DNA of 64,000 nucleotides from contig PAQI01000021.1 in the NCBI GenBank assembly GCA_002709235.1, forward strand, positions 1 through 64,000, in the 5' to 3' direction. This DNA comes from Hirschia sp. (GTDB lineage: Bacteria > Pseudomonadota > Alphaproteobacteria > Caulobacterales > Hyphomonadaceae). Made by a program: the position numbers and the translations under genes. Below, piece by piece: positions 45,529-53,464 of this stretch. The notes beneath the pieces were generated by a model. The model searched no databases and was not told the origin of the DNA. It worked only from the letters and a program-made list of their open reading frames with translations. The first letter of the stretch is position 1. The number at the start of each line of letters is the position of its first letter.

Positions 45529-47015
45529 TCGGCGGCTTCCTTCACTTTTGAAGTGGTGAAATCTTCTGGCCAGTGCCTGATGGCGGATCGTGCCGGGTAG
45601 GGAGTGAAACCGCCCATGGCGCACAGGCTTCCAAATTCCATGGTTTCACACAGGTCCAGCACGAGCGAGAGATTGGCGGCGGCGTCCTTTCCTTGTGCGA
45701 CCTTGTCCAGGGTTTCCCTGCCGCGGGTTGCACCAATGCGACAGGGTGTGCACTTGCCGCAGCTTTCCACTTCGCAGAATTCAAAGGCAAAGCGCGCCAT
45801 GGCTGACATGTCTGCCGTGTCGTCGAAGACGGTGATACCGGCATGGCCTATGAGTGCCTGCTTTGCGGTGAAAGCTTCATAGTCGAACGGAATGTCGAAC
45901 TGTTCAGGCGGCAGATATGCGCCCAGAGGGCCGCCGACCTGAACGGCCTTGACCGGGCGACCTGTCGCTGTGCCGCCGCCAATGTCATTGACCAGTTCGC
46001 CAAGCGTGATGCCGAAGGCGGTTTCGTATAGTCCGCCATGCCTGATATTGCCTGCCAGCTGGATCGGCATGGTCCCGCGGGAGCGCCCCATGCCGAAATC
46101 GGCATAGGCCTTTGCCCCGTGCATCATGATCCATGGGATGGCGGCCAGGGTGAGGACATTGTTGATCACGGTTGGCTTGCCAAACAGTCCCTCATGGGCG
46201 GGCAGGGGCGGCTTGGCGCGCACGACGCCGCGTTTGCCTTCCAGTGAGTTGAGCAAGGCCGTTTCCTCGCCGCAGACATAGCTGCCAGCGCCGACACGGA
46301 CTTCCAGCTCGAATGGTGCAATGATGGCGGCGGCGCGGTCGATGGCGGCGCGCACCTTGGCGATGGCGTGCGGATATTCCGATCGGATATAGACATAGCC
46401 CTTGCTGGCACCGACCGCGAGCCCGGCAATCGCCATGCCCTCGATCAGCATGTAGGGGTCGCCTTCCATCACCATGCGGTCGGCGAATGTCGCGCTGTCG
46501 CCTTCATCCGCATTGCAGACAATGTATTTCTGATCCGCAGATGTATCAGCAACCGTGCGCCATTTGATCCCGGCGGGAAAACCTGCGCCTCCACGTCCAC
46601 GCAGGCCACTATCGAGGACGGTTTCGATGGTCTTGTCGGGGCCGGATTTGCGCGCGGCTTCAAGACCTTTCCATCCATCAGTTGCGGCGTAATCGTCCAG
46701 GTTCAGCGGGCGGGTCTTGCCAGCGCGCGCAAAGGTGAGGCGTGTTTGCGCCTTGAGGAAGGGATGGTCTGCGATCATCCCGATATCCAGCACGCCAGCC
46801 TTGCCGCCGAGTACCGCACTCACATCTTGCGGTGACAGCGGACCGTAACCGCGACCATCAATCTCGGCGAGCGGCTCCAGCCAGTGCATGCCCCAGGAGG
46901 AGACGCGTTCGACTTTAGCGCCATGTGCTTCAAAGGCCGCAGCCACCGCATCCGCGCCACAGGCCAGAGCGAGAGCGTCATCGGAAAGTCGGACGGTGAT
47001 GTTTGTCCGGGTCAT
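45525..47015 (-). CDS. fdsB: NAD-dependent formate dehydrogenase beta subunit (NuoF-like)
   Basis: This 496-residue diaphorase subunit carries FMN, an NAD site and a [4Fe-4S] cluster. Motifs are GLRGRGGAGFPAGIKW and CNADEGDSATFADR (FMN and NAD binding), YVCGEETALLNSLEGKRG and the Cys-rich ESCGKCTPCRIGATRG. A short thioredoxin-like N-terminal part precedes them. It overlaps both fdsG and fdsA by ATGA, consistent with coupled synthesis. Confidence 0.95.
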   Translation of the reverse strand: MTRTNITVRLSDDALALACGADAVAAAFEAHGAKVERVSSWGMHWLEPLAEIDGRGYGPLSPQDVSAVLGGKAGVLDIGMIADHPFLKAQTRLTFARAGKTRPLNLDDYAATDGWKGLEAARKSGPDKTIETVLDSGLRGRGGAGFPAGIKWRTVADTSADQKYIVCNADEGDSATFADRMVMEGDPYMLIEGMAIAGLAVGASKGYVYIRSEYPHAIAKVRAAIDRAAAIIAPFELEVRVGAGSYVCGEETALLNSLEGKRGVVRAKPPLPAHEGLFGKPTVINNVLTLAAIPWIMMHGAKAYADFGMGRSRGTMPIQLAGNIRHGGLYETAFGITLGELVNDIGGGTATGRPVKAVQVGGPLGAYLPPEQFDIPFDYEAFTAKQALIGHAGITVFDDTADMSAMARFAFEFCEVESCGKCTPCRIGATRGRETLDKVAQGKDAAANLSLVLDLCETMEFGSLCAMGGFTPYPARSAIRHWPEDFTTSKVKEAAE

Positions 47016-47437
47016 GACAGACTGCCGATCAACTGGTTCAGCTTTTCTGAATCAAGCCTTGCGTGGACGTCCCCTTGTGGCGTCATGGCTGCCGGTCCGC
47101 CAGAACAAAGGCCCAGGCAATAGACAGGCTCTATCCGGACGCGAGAGCCAGCGGCTTTTTCGGCACCTTCAACCAGCGCCTCGACACCCCGCGCCTTGCA
47201 AGCCTCGGCTCGGCACAGTTTCAACACGGGCTTGCCAGCAGGTTCTGTTCGAAAATCATGATAGAATGAGACGACGCCCCAGACTTCGGCCCGGGTGATG
47301 TTCAGCCCGGCCGCAATCATGCGCATGTGGTAATCCGAGACATATCCGAAGGTGTTTTGAACATCGTGCAGGATCGGCAATAGCGGTCCCTCACAAAGTT
47401 CATGTCGTTTCAGAATGTCTTCCAGAGCTTCCGACAA
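47012..47437 (-). CDS. fdsG: NAD-dependent formate dehydrogenase gamma subunit (NuoE-like)
   Basis: This 141-residue thioredoxin-like [2Fe-2S] protein has the NuoE pattern PLLPILHDVQNTFGYV and the cluster Cys residues in CRAEACKARG and YCLGLCSGGPAAM. It starts with TTG at 47437, six bases after GGGAG, as no in-frame ATG exists near the start. It leads the operon fdsG-fdsB-fdsA-fdsD-fdhD, behind the inverted repeat at 47454-47484. Confidence 0.92.
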   Translation of the reverse strand: MSEALEDILKRHELCEGPLLPILHDVQNTFGYVSDYHMRMIAAGLNITRAEVWGVVSFYHDFRTEPAGKPVLKLCRAEACKARGVEALVEGAEKAAGSRVRIEPVYCLGLCSGGPAAMTPQGDVHARLDSEKLNQLIGSLS

Positions 47438-47453
47438 GGCGTGTCTCCCAGTG

Positions 47454-47484
47454 TTGTCTGATATGTATATATAAAAACAGACAA
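47454..47484 (-). promoter_or_regulatory. Inverted repeat at the fds promoter
   Basis: TTGTCTG and CAGACAA are perfect 7-bp inverted arms around a 17-base AT-rich centre, 17 bases upstream of fdsG. Read towards fdsG, one arm supplies a -35-like TTGTCT with AT-rich sequence at -10 distance. The arrangement suits a dimeric regulator covering the promoter of the formate dehydrogenase operon. Confidence 0.45.
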
Positions 47485-47502
47485 GTTGCGAAACTTCGAG
47501 GC

Positions 47503-47537
47503 GCTTGTGATGGCCTACCTACTATACAAGCTTTTTT
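47503..47537 (+). terminator. Plus-strand intrinsic terminator-like hairpin before fds
   Basis: GCTTGT (47503-47508) pairs with ACAAGC (47526-47531), followed directly by six T (47532-47537) on the plus strand. Both neighbouring genes are on the minus strand, so it would stop antisense transcripts coming through the fds region or end a small plus-strand RNA. The stem is short and the loop is long (17 bases). Confidence 0.35.
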
Positions 47538-47541
47538 GAAT

Positions 47542-48597
47542 TCAGCTCTTTTCAACCAGGTCCAGGCTCATCCGTTCGCCCGCAGCGATGTCGCGGCTTG
47601 CGCGCTTTCCCAGCACATCGTCCAGATAGCGCGGTGCCAGACCGTGAGCCGGGCGGATGGAACGTAGATTGTCAGATGTGAAGGTGTCGCCTTTTGCAAT
47701 CGGCTTGATCACATAAAGGGAGCGTTTGCCTGATAGCGAGGTACGGGAGATTTCCGGAATCTCCAGCGTGGGGGCACCGACAGCACTGTGAATACGCGCC
47801 AATCCTGTCTTGAAGTCTGCCAGCTCATCCAGAGACATGGAAAAGGCGGCATCCACGGAGACATCGTCGCCGGGCAGCTTGAAGTGCTTTTCGATCATGC
47901 GAGCGCCCAGCGCGGTGGCTGCGTAGCCAGCTTCCGGCCCGAGTGTGTGGTCAGAAAAGCCGGCAGGACAGCCATAGGTTTCTGCAAGCCAGGGGATGGT
48001 CGACAGGTTGACCGCATCAATGGGGGTTGGATAGGCGGACACGCATTTGAGGATCATGAAGCGGGTGTCGGTTTCCCGCAGCACTTCAACAGCAAGATCG
48101 AGGTCTGACCTGTCAGCAAGGCCAGTGGACATGATGACAGGTTTGCCGGTACGGGCGGCGTGCCGGATCAGTCCGATATCAACGATCTCGGGTGATGCGA
48201 TCTTGTAGGCAGGACAATCAAGTTCTTCGAGGAAATCTATGGCGGTGGGATCGAAGGGGGATGCGAAGACAGTCAAGCCGAGGGATTTTGCGTGCTCGAA
48301 AATGGGGCCGATCCATTCCCACGGGGTGTGGGCTTTCTCATAGAGCTTGTAGAGGGTCTTGTAGGACGCCCAGTCGTTTTCGGAGGTTGTGACGCGAAAG
48401 TCTTCCCGGTCGCTGTCCATCGTGATCGTATCCGGTCGATAGACCTGTACCTTCAGGGAATCGGCTCCGGCTTGATGCGCGGCATCCACGAATTGAAGCG
48501 CCGATTCCAGCCGTCCCTGATGATTACCGCTCATCTCCACGCACACATGTGGCGGTGTGTGGGTGTCCGTTTCGAAGGCTTCCATGAGAGTTGTCAT
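47542..48597 (-). CDS. pseI: Pseudaminic acid synthase (NeuB/PseI family)
   Basis: This 351-residue enzyme condenses a 2,4-diacetamido hexose with phosphoenolpyruvate to form a nonulosonic acid. Evidence is the barrel opening CVEMSGNHQGRLESALQ, typical of PseI, with SLKVQVYRPDTITMDSD, the PAYKIASPEIVDIGLI segment, the metal-binding GFSDHTLG and EKHFKLP, and a C-terminal antifreeze-like SAF domain (about 290-350). NeuB or legionaminic acid synthase are alternatives, but the SGNHxG motif and the PseG-like neighbour favour pseudaminic acid. It follows the PseFGH-like fusion after about 20 bases. Confidence 0.85.
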   Translation of the reverse strand: MTTLMEAFETDTHTPPHVCVEMSGNHQGRLESALQFVDAAHQAGADSLKVQVYRPDTITMDSDREDFRVTTSENDWASYKTLYKLYEKAHTPWEWIGPIFEHAKSLGLTVFASPFDPTAIDFLEELDCPAYKIASPEIVDIGLIRHAARTGKPVIMSTGLADRSDLDLAVEVLRETDTRFMILKCVSAYPTPIDAVNLSTIPWLAETYGCPAGFSDHTLGPEAGYAATALGARMIEKHFKLPGDDVSVDAAFSMSLDELADFKTGLARIHSAVGAPTLEIPEISRTSLSGKRSLYVIKPIAKGDTFTSDNLRSIRPAHGLAPRYLDDVLGKRASRDIAAGERMSLDLVEKS

Positions 48598-48617
48598 TGT
48601 GGTGGCCTTTCAGGGCT

Positions 48618-50843
48618 CTAGGCGGCGGGCTTTTCGAAAATCAGGAAACGTTTGTCAGTTCCGGGCCAGAAGGCCTTTGCTGCAGCCTGCGCGGCGGGGC
48701 CCGCTTCGCGAAATCCCATGCGTTTATCAAGGGCGATGCCTGGTTTGTTGGTCGCTTCGATTGTTGCGACCCATATGTGGTCCGGGTGGGTCTGTGCCGT
48801 GCGTTCATGCTGCCATTGCAGAAGGCGCAGTGTTGCTGCGAGAGATGGCTGATCGGTGGCCGGGAACCAGCCGGCGGTCATGTAGTTGCGGCCATCATGT
48901 GAGCGAGGTCTATGCCAGAAATAGGCTTCTGGTTGTCCGTCTGTCTCAATGACAAAGCGCTCGGCATCAGTCTTGAGCCACCAGGCAAGATGTTCGGGCC
49001 AATCAATGATATGGTTGGGGTCGGTCGAGACATTGCGAACGAGCGGTGCATTGCGCGCGGATCTAAAGCGTTCTGCATCTGCAATCGTGCAGGGGCGGAT
49101 ATGAGTTCCGGTGGTGGGCGCATTGGAAGGTTGCGGCACTGGTGAGCCATTCATCAGGTCTGCAAGCGCCTGGGCCACGCGGTCTGCACCTTTACCATCC
49201 AGCGCTTTTGAATATGTCGTGAGAAGGTGTCGCAGAGGCGTGTGTTCTTCATCAGCAAAATTCAACAATCGTTCCACAAAGGATTGGTCCTTGGCTTCTT
49301 CGGCTTCTATGTGCAGGGCATGTCCGAGGTTGAGCCATGTGTCTCTGGGCTCACCTTGCGTGTCGGAAATTGGAAATGAGACCGGAAGCGCACCTTGCAT
49401 GATGGTCTCGTAAAGGGATGTGCTGGCCGGGCCGATGATGAGGTCATGATCCTTCCAGACCGCGCCAGAACGCCAGGTCTCGACCGTGTCATTCTTACCG
49501 ATAGCATTGCGGGTCTTGAGCCAGGAGGCGCTTTCAGGCGTCGGGCACAGCCATGTCAGATCCCAATCACGTTTGGAGGTTACTTGGGTAATTGCGTCGA
49601 TGACTGCCGGAACTTTGTCGAAGCCGCCAGTGCCACCAGCATGGACTAGCACGCGCCCGCGTGGGCGGGCGGGTAATAGGGGGCTGTCTGTGATCATATA
49701 TGCCTCGCCCCCGAGGAAATGCGCTGTGTCTTCTAGATTGGAAGGACGTTTTGCGCCGGGTGTGAAGGTGATTGAGAGCTGTGCGCTTTTGCTGTCACCA
49801 AGGTCGTCAATTGCCGCGACGGTCATGCCAGCGCGGGTCAGATCATCCTCCCAGATGCCACCCACGCGATAGCTGTCGCGGATAACCAGAGACGCCCCGT
49901 CTGCTCTGGCAATCGCGACGGTTTCGGCGGCGTCGGCGGTTTCATCCAGATCTGCTGACAGAAATCGGATGGCGGCGGAAGTTTCGAATGGGAACCCCAT
50001 GGGGCGGGCAGCGGCATCCAGCAATAAGATTGGTCGAAAGCCTTTATTGGCCAGAGCCTTAGCCAGGACATTGGACCGTTTGACATGCCCGACGCCCGAA
50101 CCGGGGAAGAAATCGGCGCGTAGTATGACGGTCTGAGGTGGAGACTGGCGGGTGGTCGATCTGGTCGAAAAGCGCTGCTCGAACAGGGCTTGGGCAAAGG
50201 CGAGATCTTCGGGCTCGTCGATATCGATGGCGCTCAGGGCATCGACTTCCAGCCCAAATGTCCTGGCCGTGAAAGAATGTGACCCTGACAACCACGCCCT
50301 GGTTCGGCCGATCGTGGTCATCCCGGCATCGCGATAGATCGGTGTCAGATCCTGAGTGCGTGTGGTGAGGCTGCTGGGGTCACACATGGATACACGGCCA
50401 GCTTCATCGCATAGGAGCCCACGCTGGGGCGGCGTTTCAAAGCGGCGAAGGGTGAGGACATAGTCAAGGTCAGCATCTTCGGCGAGGCGGTCTGATGCGT
50501 CTCGCAAGAGCTCTGGTGTCAGAAAGACTGCGGTCGCGAAGATCAGGCCGATTGCATCATAGTCGGCTCCCATCTGCTCGTAAGCATGCAGGATCACCGG
50601 GTTCATGGGTGTCATGTCGCCAGATAGTTCTGGAGGACGCATCACGATTTGAGCGCCTGCCCGGCGGGCAACCGTCGCGATCTCGTCATCATCAGTTGAA
50701 ACGACGACAGTTTCGAAGACTTTGCTTGCAAGGGCTGCATCGATCACACGTGCAATGGCTGGACGGCCGCCGAACGGTGCTATGTTCTTGCGCGGTATCC
50801 GCTTGCTTCCGCCACGGGCAGGAATGATGGCAATGGAACGCAT
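48618..50843 (-). CDS. Three-domain fusion: PseF cytidylyltransferase, PseG hydrolase, PseH-like acetyltransferase
   Basis: This 741-residue protein joins three steps of pseudaminic acid activation. Residues 1-228 are a CMP-sugar cytidylyltransferase (PARGGSKRIPRKN at 8-20, AIDIDEPEDLAFAQ near 205). Residues 238-565 match PseG, the UDP-sugar hydrolase, with GSGVGHVKR at 248-256 holding the probable catalytic His253 and with GPASTSLYETIMQGALPV near 471. Residues 580-741 are a GNAT acetyltransferase fold like PseH (HIRPCTIADAERFRSARN; IEATNKPGIALDKRMGF). The ATG at 50843 has AAGGAG twelve bases upstream. PseB and PseC, needed earlier in the pathway, are not in this window. Confidence 0.88.
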   Translation of the reverse strand: MRSIAIIPARGGSKRIPRKNIAPFGGRPAIARVIDAALASKVFETVVVSTDDDEIATVARRAGAQIVMRPPELSGDMTPMNPVILHAYEQMGADYDAIGLIFATAVFLTPELLRDASDRLAEDADLDYVLTLRRFETPPQRGLLCDEAGRVSMCDPSSLTTRTQDLTPIYRDAGMTTIGRTRAWLSGSHSFTARTFGLEVDALSAIDIDEPEDLAFAQALFEQRFSTRSTTRQSPPQTVILRADFFPGSGVGHVKRSNVLAKALANKGFRPILLLDAAARPMGFPFETSAAIRFLSADLDETADAAETVAIARADGASLVIRDSYRVGGIWEDDLTRAGMTVAAIDDLGDSKSAQLSITFTPGAKRPSNLEDTAHFLGGEAYMITDSPLLPARPRGRVLVHAGGTGGFDKVPAVIDAITQVTSKRDWDLTWLCPTPESASWLKTRNAIGKNDTVETWRSGAVWKDHDLIIGPASTSLYETIMQGALPVSFPISDTQGEPRDTWLNLGHALHIEAEEAKDQSFVERLLNFADEEHTPLRHLLTTYSKALDGKGADRVAQALADLMNGSPVPQPSNAPTTGTHIRPCTIADAERFRSARNAPLVRNVSTDPNHIIDWPEHLAWWLKTDAERFVIETDGQPEAYFWHRPRSHDGRNYMTAGWFPATDQPSLAATLRLLQWQHERTAQTHPDHIWVATIEATNKPGIALDKRMGFREAGPAAQAAAKAFWPGTDKRFLIFEKPAA

Positions 50844-50993
50844 ACGCAGATGAAGCTCCTTTTTGTCAGACATGATCAGTGCCACACCTGAAGTTTGGGT
50901 CCGGCGGGACCTCTTGGGGGCATTTGCCCGACTCATGGCTCAATGTTAGACGCTGCATGGTAAAAAATGGATGGATGAGGAGAAGGCCTGACA

Positions 50994-51479
50994 GTGACCA
51001 GCGGTTTTGATCACCCTTCGGCCGCAAAAGACGGCTCAATGTCCCGTGCAGAGATCTCGGCGAAGCTGGATATCACTGACCCCTTCCTGATGATCGACAG
51101 CTTTCGCATGGGAGATGATGGGGCCACCGCTTTCGCGACAAAGGATCTGCAATCAGAAGACTGGTTTTTCGACTGCCACCTTCCCGGTGAGCAGGTGATG
51201 CCCGCGACGCTACAGATTGAAGGCATGCTGCAAACCCTGGTCCTGTTGATTTACGCCGCGAAAGATCATGGCGCGAAGCGTTCCTTTGTGACTGATATCA
51301 ATGCGAAGCTACTGTCTGCCGCCACGCCGGGATTGAGCATCACATATGAGGCGAGCCTGAAATCCTTTCGGCGCGGTATTGCAAAGGGGGAGGTCATCGG
51401 AACATCAGAGGGCAAGGTGCTTTGTCGGGGTGAGTTTGGCTATGCATCACCGCATCTGATGGCGGTGCCTACCCAATGA
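50994..51479 (+). CDS. FabZ-like hotdog dehydratase, paralogue 1
   Basis: This 161-residue hotdog-fold protein resembles 3-hydroxyacyl-ACP dehydratases. It keeps the catalytic His and Glu of FabZ in WFFDCHLPGEQVMPATLQIE and opens with DPFLMIDSF. It shares RRGIxKGxxxGT with the second paralogue at 57092-57556. The start is a GTG with GAGGAGAAGG upstream; an ATG at 51039 is an alternative. It overlaps the MDR reductase gene (ATGA) and is divergent from the pse genes. Confidence 0.8.
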   Translation: MTSGFDHPSAAKDGSMSRAEISAKLDITDPFLMIDSFRMGDDGATAFATKDLQSEDWFFDCHLPGEQVMPATLQIEGMLQTLVLLIYAAKDHGAKRSFVTDINAKLLSAATPGLSITYEASLKSFRRGIAKGEVIGTSEGKVLCRGEFGYASPHLMAVPTQ

Positions 51480-52477
51480 GACAGGATCAGACCTTCAATG
51501 CCTTGGTCGTCAGGAAAGGCCCGGACCGGAGCTTTACACGTGCGATTGAGCAACGAGAGCTGGCCGAGTTGCCTGCAGGTGAAGTGCTGATCCGGGTGCA
51601 TGCTTCCACGATCAATTTCAAGGATCGCATGTCAGCGCATGGCAATCCGGCGATCACACGACGTTTTCCGCATACGCCCGGTGTGGATGCAGCGGGTGTC
51701 GTTGTTTCCAGTGATGTTGAAGAGGTCAAACCGGGCGAGCGGGTCGCGGTCATAAGTCACGCGATGGGGATGAACATGCCGGGCGGGTTCGGGCAGTATG
51801 TTCGTGTACCCGCAGCCTGGGTGATGCCTCTGGAAGATGGATTGTCCTTCGAAGAAGCGATGGCATTTGGTACACCCGGCTATACGGCGGCTTTGGCGGT
51901 AGAAGCGCTTATTGATGCGGGCATTGATCTGGACGGTGCGTCTGTTGTTGTGACCGGTGCTGCGGGCGGTGTAGGGGCGTTGTCGGTGGCGTTTCTGGTG
52001 ACCTTGGGGGCGAAGGTCACGGCTGTGACGGGGCGGACAGGCACGGCAGAAGCCGTAAGGCAGATTGGCGCAGTCGACGTGCTGGACCGGTCGGAGTTTG
52101 ACGATCTCTCCGGGCGCAATCTGTTGGCGCAGGAATTTGATGCCGGAATTGATGTGGCAGGCGGCAATCTGCTTGGAACGCTTATCCGAAAAATGAAAGA
52201 TGGTGGTGCTGTGGCAGCGACCGGCATGGCGGCAGATACGGCCCTGCCGATCAATGTCCTGCCTTTCATCCTGCGGGGAGTGCGTCTTCTGGGGATCAAT
52301 GCCGAGAATACGGACATGACGCGCCGTCGTGCTGTCTGGCGCAAGATGGCGAATGACTGGAAGCCTGCCAATCTTCAAGCGCTTTATCGCGTCATCCAGC
52401 TGGCAGGTCTGCCAGCTGAGCTTGATCCAGACGGTGCAGCAGATGCCTTTGGCCGGGTCGTGGTCGATCTAGGCTGA
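51476..52477 (+). CDS. MDR-family acyl/quinone reductase (YhdH/AcuI-like)
   Basis: This 333-residue medium-chain dehydrogenase/reductase lacks the structural and catalytic zinc Cys sets. It has the NADPH-binding VVVTGAAGGVGALSVAFLVTL (about 155-175), an N-terminal GroES-like fold with ASTINFKDRMSAHG and FPHTPGVDAAG, and LGINAENTDM late on. These match acryloyl-CoA or enoyl reductases of the YhdH group. Next to a FabZ-like dehydratase, an enoyl-reducing step is plausible. Its stop overlaps the convergent transketolase gene by nine bases. Confidence 0.85.
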   Translation: MRQDQTFNALVVRKGPDRSFTRAIEQRELAELPAGEVLIRVHASTINFKDRMSAHGNPAITRRFPHTPGVDAAGVVVSSDVEEVKPGERVAVISHAMGMNMPGGFGQYVRVPAAWVMPLEDGLSFEEAMAFGTPGYTAALAVEALIDAGIDLDGASVVVTGAAGGVGALSVAFLVTLGAKVTAVTGRTGTAEAVRQIGAVDVLDRSEFDDLSGRNLLAQEFDAGIDVAGGNLLGTLIRKMKDGGAVAATGMAADTALPINVLPFILRGVRLLGINAENTDMTRRRAVWRKMANDWKPANLQALYRVIQLAGLPAELDPDGAADAFGRVVVDLG

Positions 52478-53461
52478 GATCGGCATGTCCAGCGAATGCA
52501 TGAAGCTGCCAATGCTCTGCGCGATATTGGGGCCCAGCAGCCCCAGTTCATCCAGCATGTGCTGATACTGACCGGCTTTGACGAACTTGTCCGGCAGACC
52601 GATTGACAGGTGGGGCGGGCGCTCGCGTTTGGGTGCGAGATATTCGGACACCGCGCTGCCGAGGCCACCGATGGTGGAGTGTTCCTCGACGGTGATGACG
52701 GCTCTGGTGCCTTCAAGAGCCTTGTCGAGTGTGGCGGTATCCAGCGGCTTGAGGGTGTGCATGTTCACCACTGTTGCGTCTATTCCCTGAGCGGCCAGTT
52801 CCTTTGCGGCTTCCAGAGATTGATAGACCATGGTTCCGCAGGCGATGATGGCAATGTCGCGGCCTTCGCGCAGGGTGATAGCCTTGCCGAATTCAAAGTC
52901 ATAATCCTCGGTGTAGACAGACGGATTATCAGGGCCTCCGGTGAGGCGGATATACATAGGCCCCTTGAAGCGCGCAGCTGCCTCGACCGTCTTCACGATC
53001 TCCGCACAATCAGCGGGACTGACAACTGTGAGATTGGGGATGGACCGCATGACGGAGACATCCTCTATTCCATAATGGGAGTTGCCGAGCAGACCCATCA
53101 CGATACCGCTACCGATGGCGACGGCTTTGACGTTCAGTTCCATATAGCCAAGGTTCATGCGCACCTGTTCGCTGGCGCGCATGGCAATGAACGGTGCAAA
53201 GGATGTGGCGAAGACATTATAGCCTTCCTTGGCCAGTCCGCCTGCAACACCGATCATGTTCTGTTCGGCGATACCGGTGTTGAGGAACTGGTCCGGATAC
53301 ATTGCCTGGAAGCGTCCAAGACCAGAGGAGTTTCCAAGGTCGGCGGACAGTGCCATCAGGTCAGCATGGTCTGCTGCAGCATCCGTGAGTGCCAGACCGA
53401 AGACACCACGAGAGCCGAGGCGAGACCATTGGCGGGCATTGCGTTTGTTGATTTCCATCAT
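52469..53461 (-). CDS. Transketolase, C-terminal (pyrimidine-binding) subunit
   Basis: This 330-residue protein is the second half of a split transketolase. It holds the thiamine pyrimidine-binding domain with the catalytic Glu66 in NTGIAEQNMIG and a C-terminal domain (VVNMHTLKPLDTATLDKAL). Together with the preceding gene it would form one transketolase active site, moving a two-carbon ketol unit from a ketose phosphate to an aldehyde acceptor. It starts three bases after the N-terminal subunit gene. Split transketolases are common in secondary and surface-sugar pathways; the acceptor here is unknown. Confidence 0.88.
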   Translation of the reverse strand: MMEINKRNARQWSRLGSRGVFGLALTDAAADHADLMALSADLGNSSGLGRFQAMYPDQFLNTGIAEQNMIGVAGGLAKEGYNVFATSFAPFIAMRASEQVRMNLGYMELNVKAVAIGSGIVMGLLGNSHYGIEDVSVMRSIPNLTVVSPADCAEIVKTVEAAARFKGPMYIRLTGGPDNPSVYTEDYDFEFGKAITLREGRDIAIIACGTMVYQSLEAAKELAAQGIDATVVNMHTLKPLDTATLDKALEGTRAVITVEEHSTIGGLGSAVSEYLAPKRERPPHLSIGLPDKFVKAGQYQHMLDELGLLGPNIAQSIGSFMHSLDMPISA

Positions 53462-53464
53462 GAT

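Noticed and set aside
50941-50970. CtrA-like half site before the pse genes
   Set aside because: ATGGTAAA differs from the TTAACCAT half site and lacks a second TTAA at the right distance.
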